A DNA stretch of 64,000 nt from Citrobacter amalonaticus (GTDB lineage Bacteria > Pseudomonadota > Gammaproteobacteria > Enterobacterales > Enterobacteriaceae). Location: contig NZ_CP014015.2 in the NCBI RefSeq assembly GCF_001559075.2, positions 2,170,001-2,234,000 on the forward strand, written 5' to 3'. Below are positions 61,952 through 64,000 of this stretch, piece after piece. The translations under genes and the position numbers were made by a program. The notes beneath the pieces were generated by a model. That model was not told where the DNA came from. It did no database searches and worked only from the letters and a program-made list of their open reading frames with translations. Within the stretch, counting starts at the first letter, position 1; each line of letters opens with the position of its first letter.

Positions 61952-64000
61952 ATGTCACAGCCTACCTTCAATCAAGAGCAATTTCAGGCAGCCCTGACAC
62001 GTCAGTGGCAGCGTTTCGGTTTACTGTCAGCTCACGAGATGACGTCCCGTCAATGGTGGCACGCCGTCAGCGGCGCGCTGGCGGAACTCCTCAGTGCACA
62101 ACCTGTGGCGAAACCGGCGAAAAATCAGCGCCATGTGAACTACATCTCTATGGAGTTCCTGATTGGTCGTCTTACGGGGAATAACCTGCTTAACCTGGGC
62201 TGGTATCAGGCAGTGAGTGATGCGCTGAAAGCGCACAGCATCAACCTGACCGATCTGCTGGAAGAAGAGACCGACCCGGCGTTGGGCAACGGCGGATTAG
62301 GTCGTCTTGCCGCCTGCTTCCTGGACTCAATGGCGACCGTGGGGCAATCTGCCACCGGTTATGGTCTGAATTATCAGTACGGTCTGTTCCGTCAGTCCTT
62401 TGCCGACGGTCAGCAAAGGGAAGCGCCGGATGACTGGCATCGTGGTAGCTACCCGTGGTTCCGTCATAACGAGCAGCTTGACGTGCAGGTAGGGATTGGC
62501 GGTAAGGTGACAAAAGACGGTCACTGGGAACCCGGCTTTGTGATTACCGGGCAGGCGTGGGATCTGCCGGTGCTGGGCTACCGTAACGGCGTGGCGCAAC
62601 CGCTGCGTCTGTGGCAGGCCACGCATGCTCATCCGTTTAACCTGACCAAATTTAATGACGGCGATTTCCTGCGTGCAGAACAGCAGGGGATTGACGCCGA
62701 TAAACTGACCAAAGTGCTTTACCCGAACGACAACCACACGGCGGGTAAGAAGCTGCGTCTGATGCAGCAATACTTCCAGTGCGCCTGTTCAGTGGCCGAT
62801 ATTCTGCGTCGTCATCATCTGGCTGGCCGCAAACTGCATGAGCTGGCGGATTACGAAGTCATTCAACTGAACGATACCCATCCGACAATTGCGATTCCGG
62901 AACTGCTGCGTGTGCTGCTTGACGAGCATCAGATGAGCTGGGACGACGCCTGGGCGATCACCAGTAAAACCTTCGCCTATACCAACCATACCCTGATGCC
63001 TGAAGCGCTGGAGTGCTGGGATGAGAAGCTGGTGAAAGCGCTACTGCCGCGTCATATGCAGCTCATCAAAGAGATTAACGATCGCTTTAAGACGCTGGTC
63101 GATAAAACCTGGCCTGGCGACAAGCAGGTTTGGGCAAAGCTGGCGGTGGTTCACGACAAACAGGTGCGCATGGCGAACATGTGTGTGGTCAGTGGCTTTG
63201 CGGTTAACGGCGTTGCCGCGCTGCACTCCGACCTGGTGGTGAAAGATCTGTTCCCGGAATATCACCAACTGTGGCCGAACAAGTTCCATAACGTGACCAA
63301 TGGCATCACGCCGCGTCGCTGGATCAAGCAGTGCAACCCGGAACTGGCCGCATTGTTTGATAAAACGCTGAAGAAAGAGTGGGCGAACGATCTCGATCGG
63401 TTGATCAACCTTGAGAAGTACGCCGACGATGCCAAATTCCGCAAGACCTGGCGTGATATCAAGCAGGCAAATAAGGTGCGCCTGGCTGAGTTTGTGAAGG
63501 TTCGTACCGGAATTGAGATTAACCCGCAGGCGATTTTCGATATTCAGATTAAGCGTCTGCACGAATACAAACGTCAGCACCTGAACCTGCTGCATATCCT
63601 GGCGTTGTATAAAGAGATTCGCGAAAACCCGCAGGCAGACCGCGTACCGCGCGTGTTCCTGTTTGGCGCGAAGGCGGCACCGGGTTACTACCTGGCGAAA
63701 AACATCATCTTTGCCATTAACAAGGTGGCGGAAACCATCAACAACGACCCGAAGGTTGGCGACAAGCTGAAAGTGGTGTTCCTGCCGGATTACTGCGTGT
63801 CAGCGGCAGAAATGCTGATTCCGGCGGCGGATATCTCCGAGCAGATCTCCACGGCGGGGAAAGAGGCTTCCGGAACCGGCAACATGAAGCTGGCGTTAAA
63901 CGGCGCACTGACGGTCGGCACCCTGGACGGCGCGAACGTGGAAATCGCCGAGAAAGTGGGTGACGAGAATATCTTTATCTTTGGCCATACCGTGGAACAG
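61952..64000 (+). CDS. malP: Maltodextrin phosphorylase MalP, 3' end cut by window
   Basis: PLP enzyme releasing glucose-1-phosphate from maltodextrins, working with amylomaltase MalQ. The ATG at 61952 (M-S-Q-P-T-F-N-Q-E) opens 683 codons with no stop before the window ends; E. coli MalP has 797. Conserved G-N-G-G-L-G-R-L-A-A-C-F-L-D-S near residue 113 and PLP lysine in S-G-T-G-N-M-K-L-A-L-N-G (Lys646). Paralogous to glgP but preceded by MalT boxes. Confidence 0.97.
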   Translation, partial: MSQPTFNQEQFQAALTRQWQRFGLLSAHEMTSRQWWHAVSGALAELLSAQPVAKPAKNQRHVNYISMEFLIGRLTGNNLLNLGWYQAVSDALKAHSINLTDLLEEETDPALGNGGLGRLAACFLDSMATVGQSATGYGLNYQYGLFRQSFADGQQREAPDDWHRGSYPWFRHNEQLDVQVGIGGKVTKDGHWEPGFVITGQAWDLPVLGYRNGVAQPLRLWQATHAHPFNLTKFNDGDFLRAEQQGIDADKLTKVLYPNDNHTAGKKLRLMQQYFQCACSVADILRRHHLAGRKLHELADYEVIQLNDTHPTIAIPELLRVLLDEHQMSWDDAWAITSKTFAYTNHTLMPEALECWDEKLVKALLPRHMQLIKEINDRFKTLVDKTWPGDKQVWAKLAVVHDKQVRMANMCVVSGFAVNGVAALHSDLVVKDLFPEYHQLWPNKFHNVTNGITPRRWIKQCNPELAALFDKTLKKEWANDLDRLINLEKYADDAKFRKTWRDIKQANKVRLAEFVKVRTGIEINPQAIFDIQIKRLHEYKRQHLNLLHILALYKEIRENPQADRVPRVFLFGAKAAPGYYLAKNIIFAINKVAETINNDPKVGDKLKVVFLPDYCVSAAEMLIPAADISEQISTAGKEASGTGNMKLALNGALTVGTLDGANVEIAEKVGDENIFIFGHTVEQ

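Overview
The window is chromosomal DNA from a member of the Enterobacteriaceae. Gene order follows the Escherichia coli/Salmonella backbone from yhhS to malP almost gene for gene, and most proteins match their E. coli counterparts in length and motifs. It is not a typical E. coli: it carries three insertions that, as far as I recall, K-12 lacks, and it lacks rtcBA/rtcR between glpR and malT. A Citrobacter or close relative is my best guess; the genus is inferred.

Layout: (1) 1-7486: yhhS (5' end cut by the window), dcrB, yhhQ, tusA, zntA with a ZntR-type promoter, yhhN, yhhM, yhhL, rsmD. (2) 7646-11996: ftsY-ftsE-ftsX and rpoH; the rpoH leader has a sigma-E promoter, two DnaA boxes and four perfect copies of a 13-bp tandem repeat. 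(3) 12127-23311: branched-chain amino acid transport (livJ, livK, livHMGF), interrupted by a PuuE-like GABA aminotransferase after rpoH and a lemA/DUF2207 membrane gene pair between livJ and panM. An ERIC element lies inside the liv operon between livK and livH. (4) 23614-33695: ugpBAECQ with a Pho box, yhhA, ggt, yhhY, the Fur-regulated sRNA gene ryhB, yhhX, yhhW. (5) 33786-38810: gntR, gntK and gntU (both starting at TTG), yhgN, asd. (6) 39080-48449: glycogen operon glgBXCAP. (7) 48578-54831: accessory sugar-acid cluster: IclR-type regulator, KDG-type aldolase, YagF/YjhG-like dehydratase, ACS-type MFS carrier, and a divergent GldA-like dehydrogenase broken by a one-base deletion in a C tract. 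Four related 16-bp palindromes lie in the divergent promoter region as two pairs, each with 20-bp spacing. (8) 54879-64000: glpD, glpEGR, malT and the 5' part of malP, with GlpR, CRP and MalT sites.

Most of the window is core metabolism: peptide and amino-acid uptake, glycerol-phosphate and gluconate use, glycogen turnover and maltodextrin breakdown. Intergenic gaps hold many REP/BIME elements and clear hairpin terminators. There are no tRNA or rRNA genes, insertion sequences, prophage genes or CRISPR arrays. The least explained parts are the aldolase/dehydratase cluster with its operators, the LemA-DUF2207 pair, and the rpoH leader repeat.
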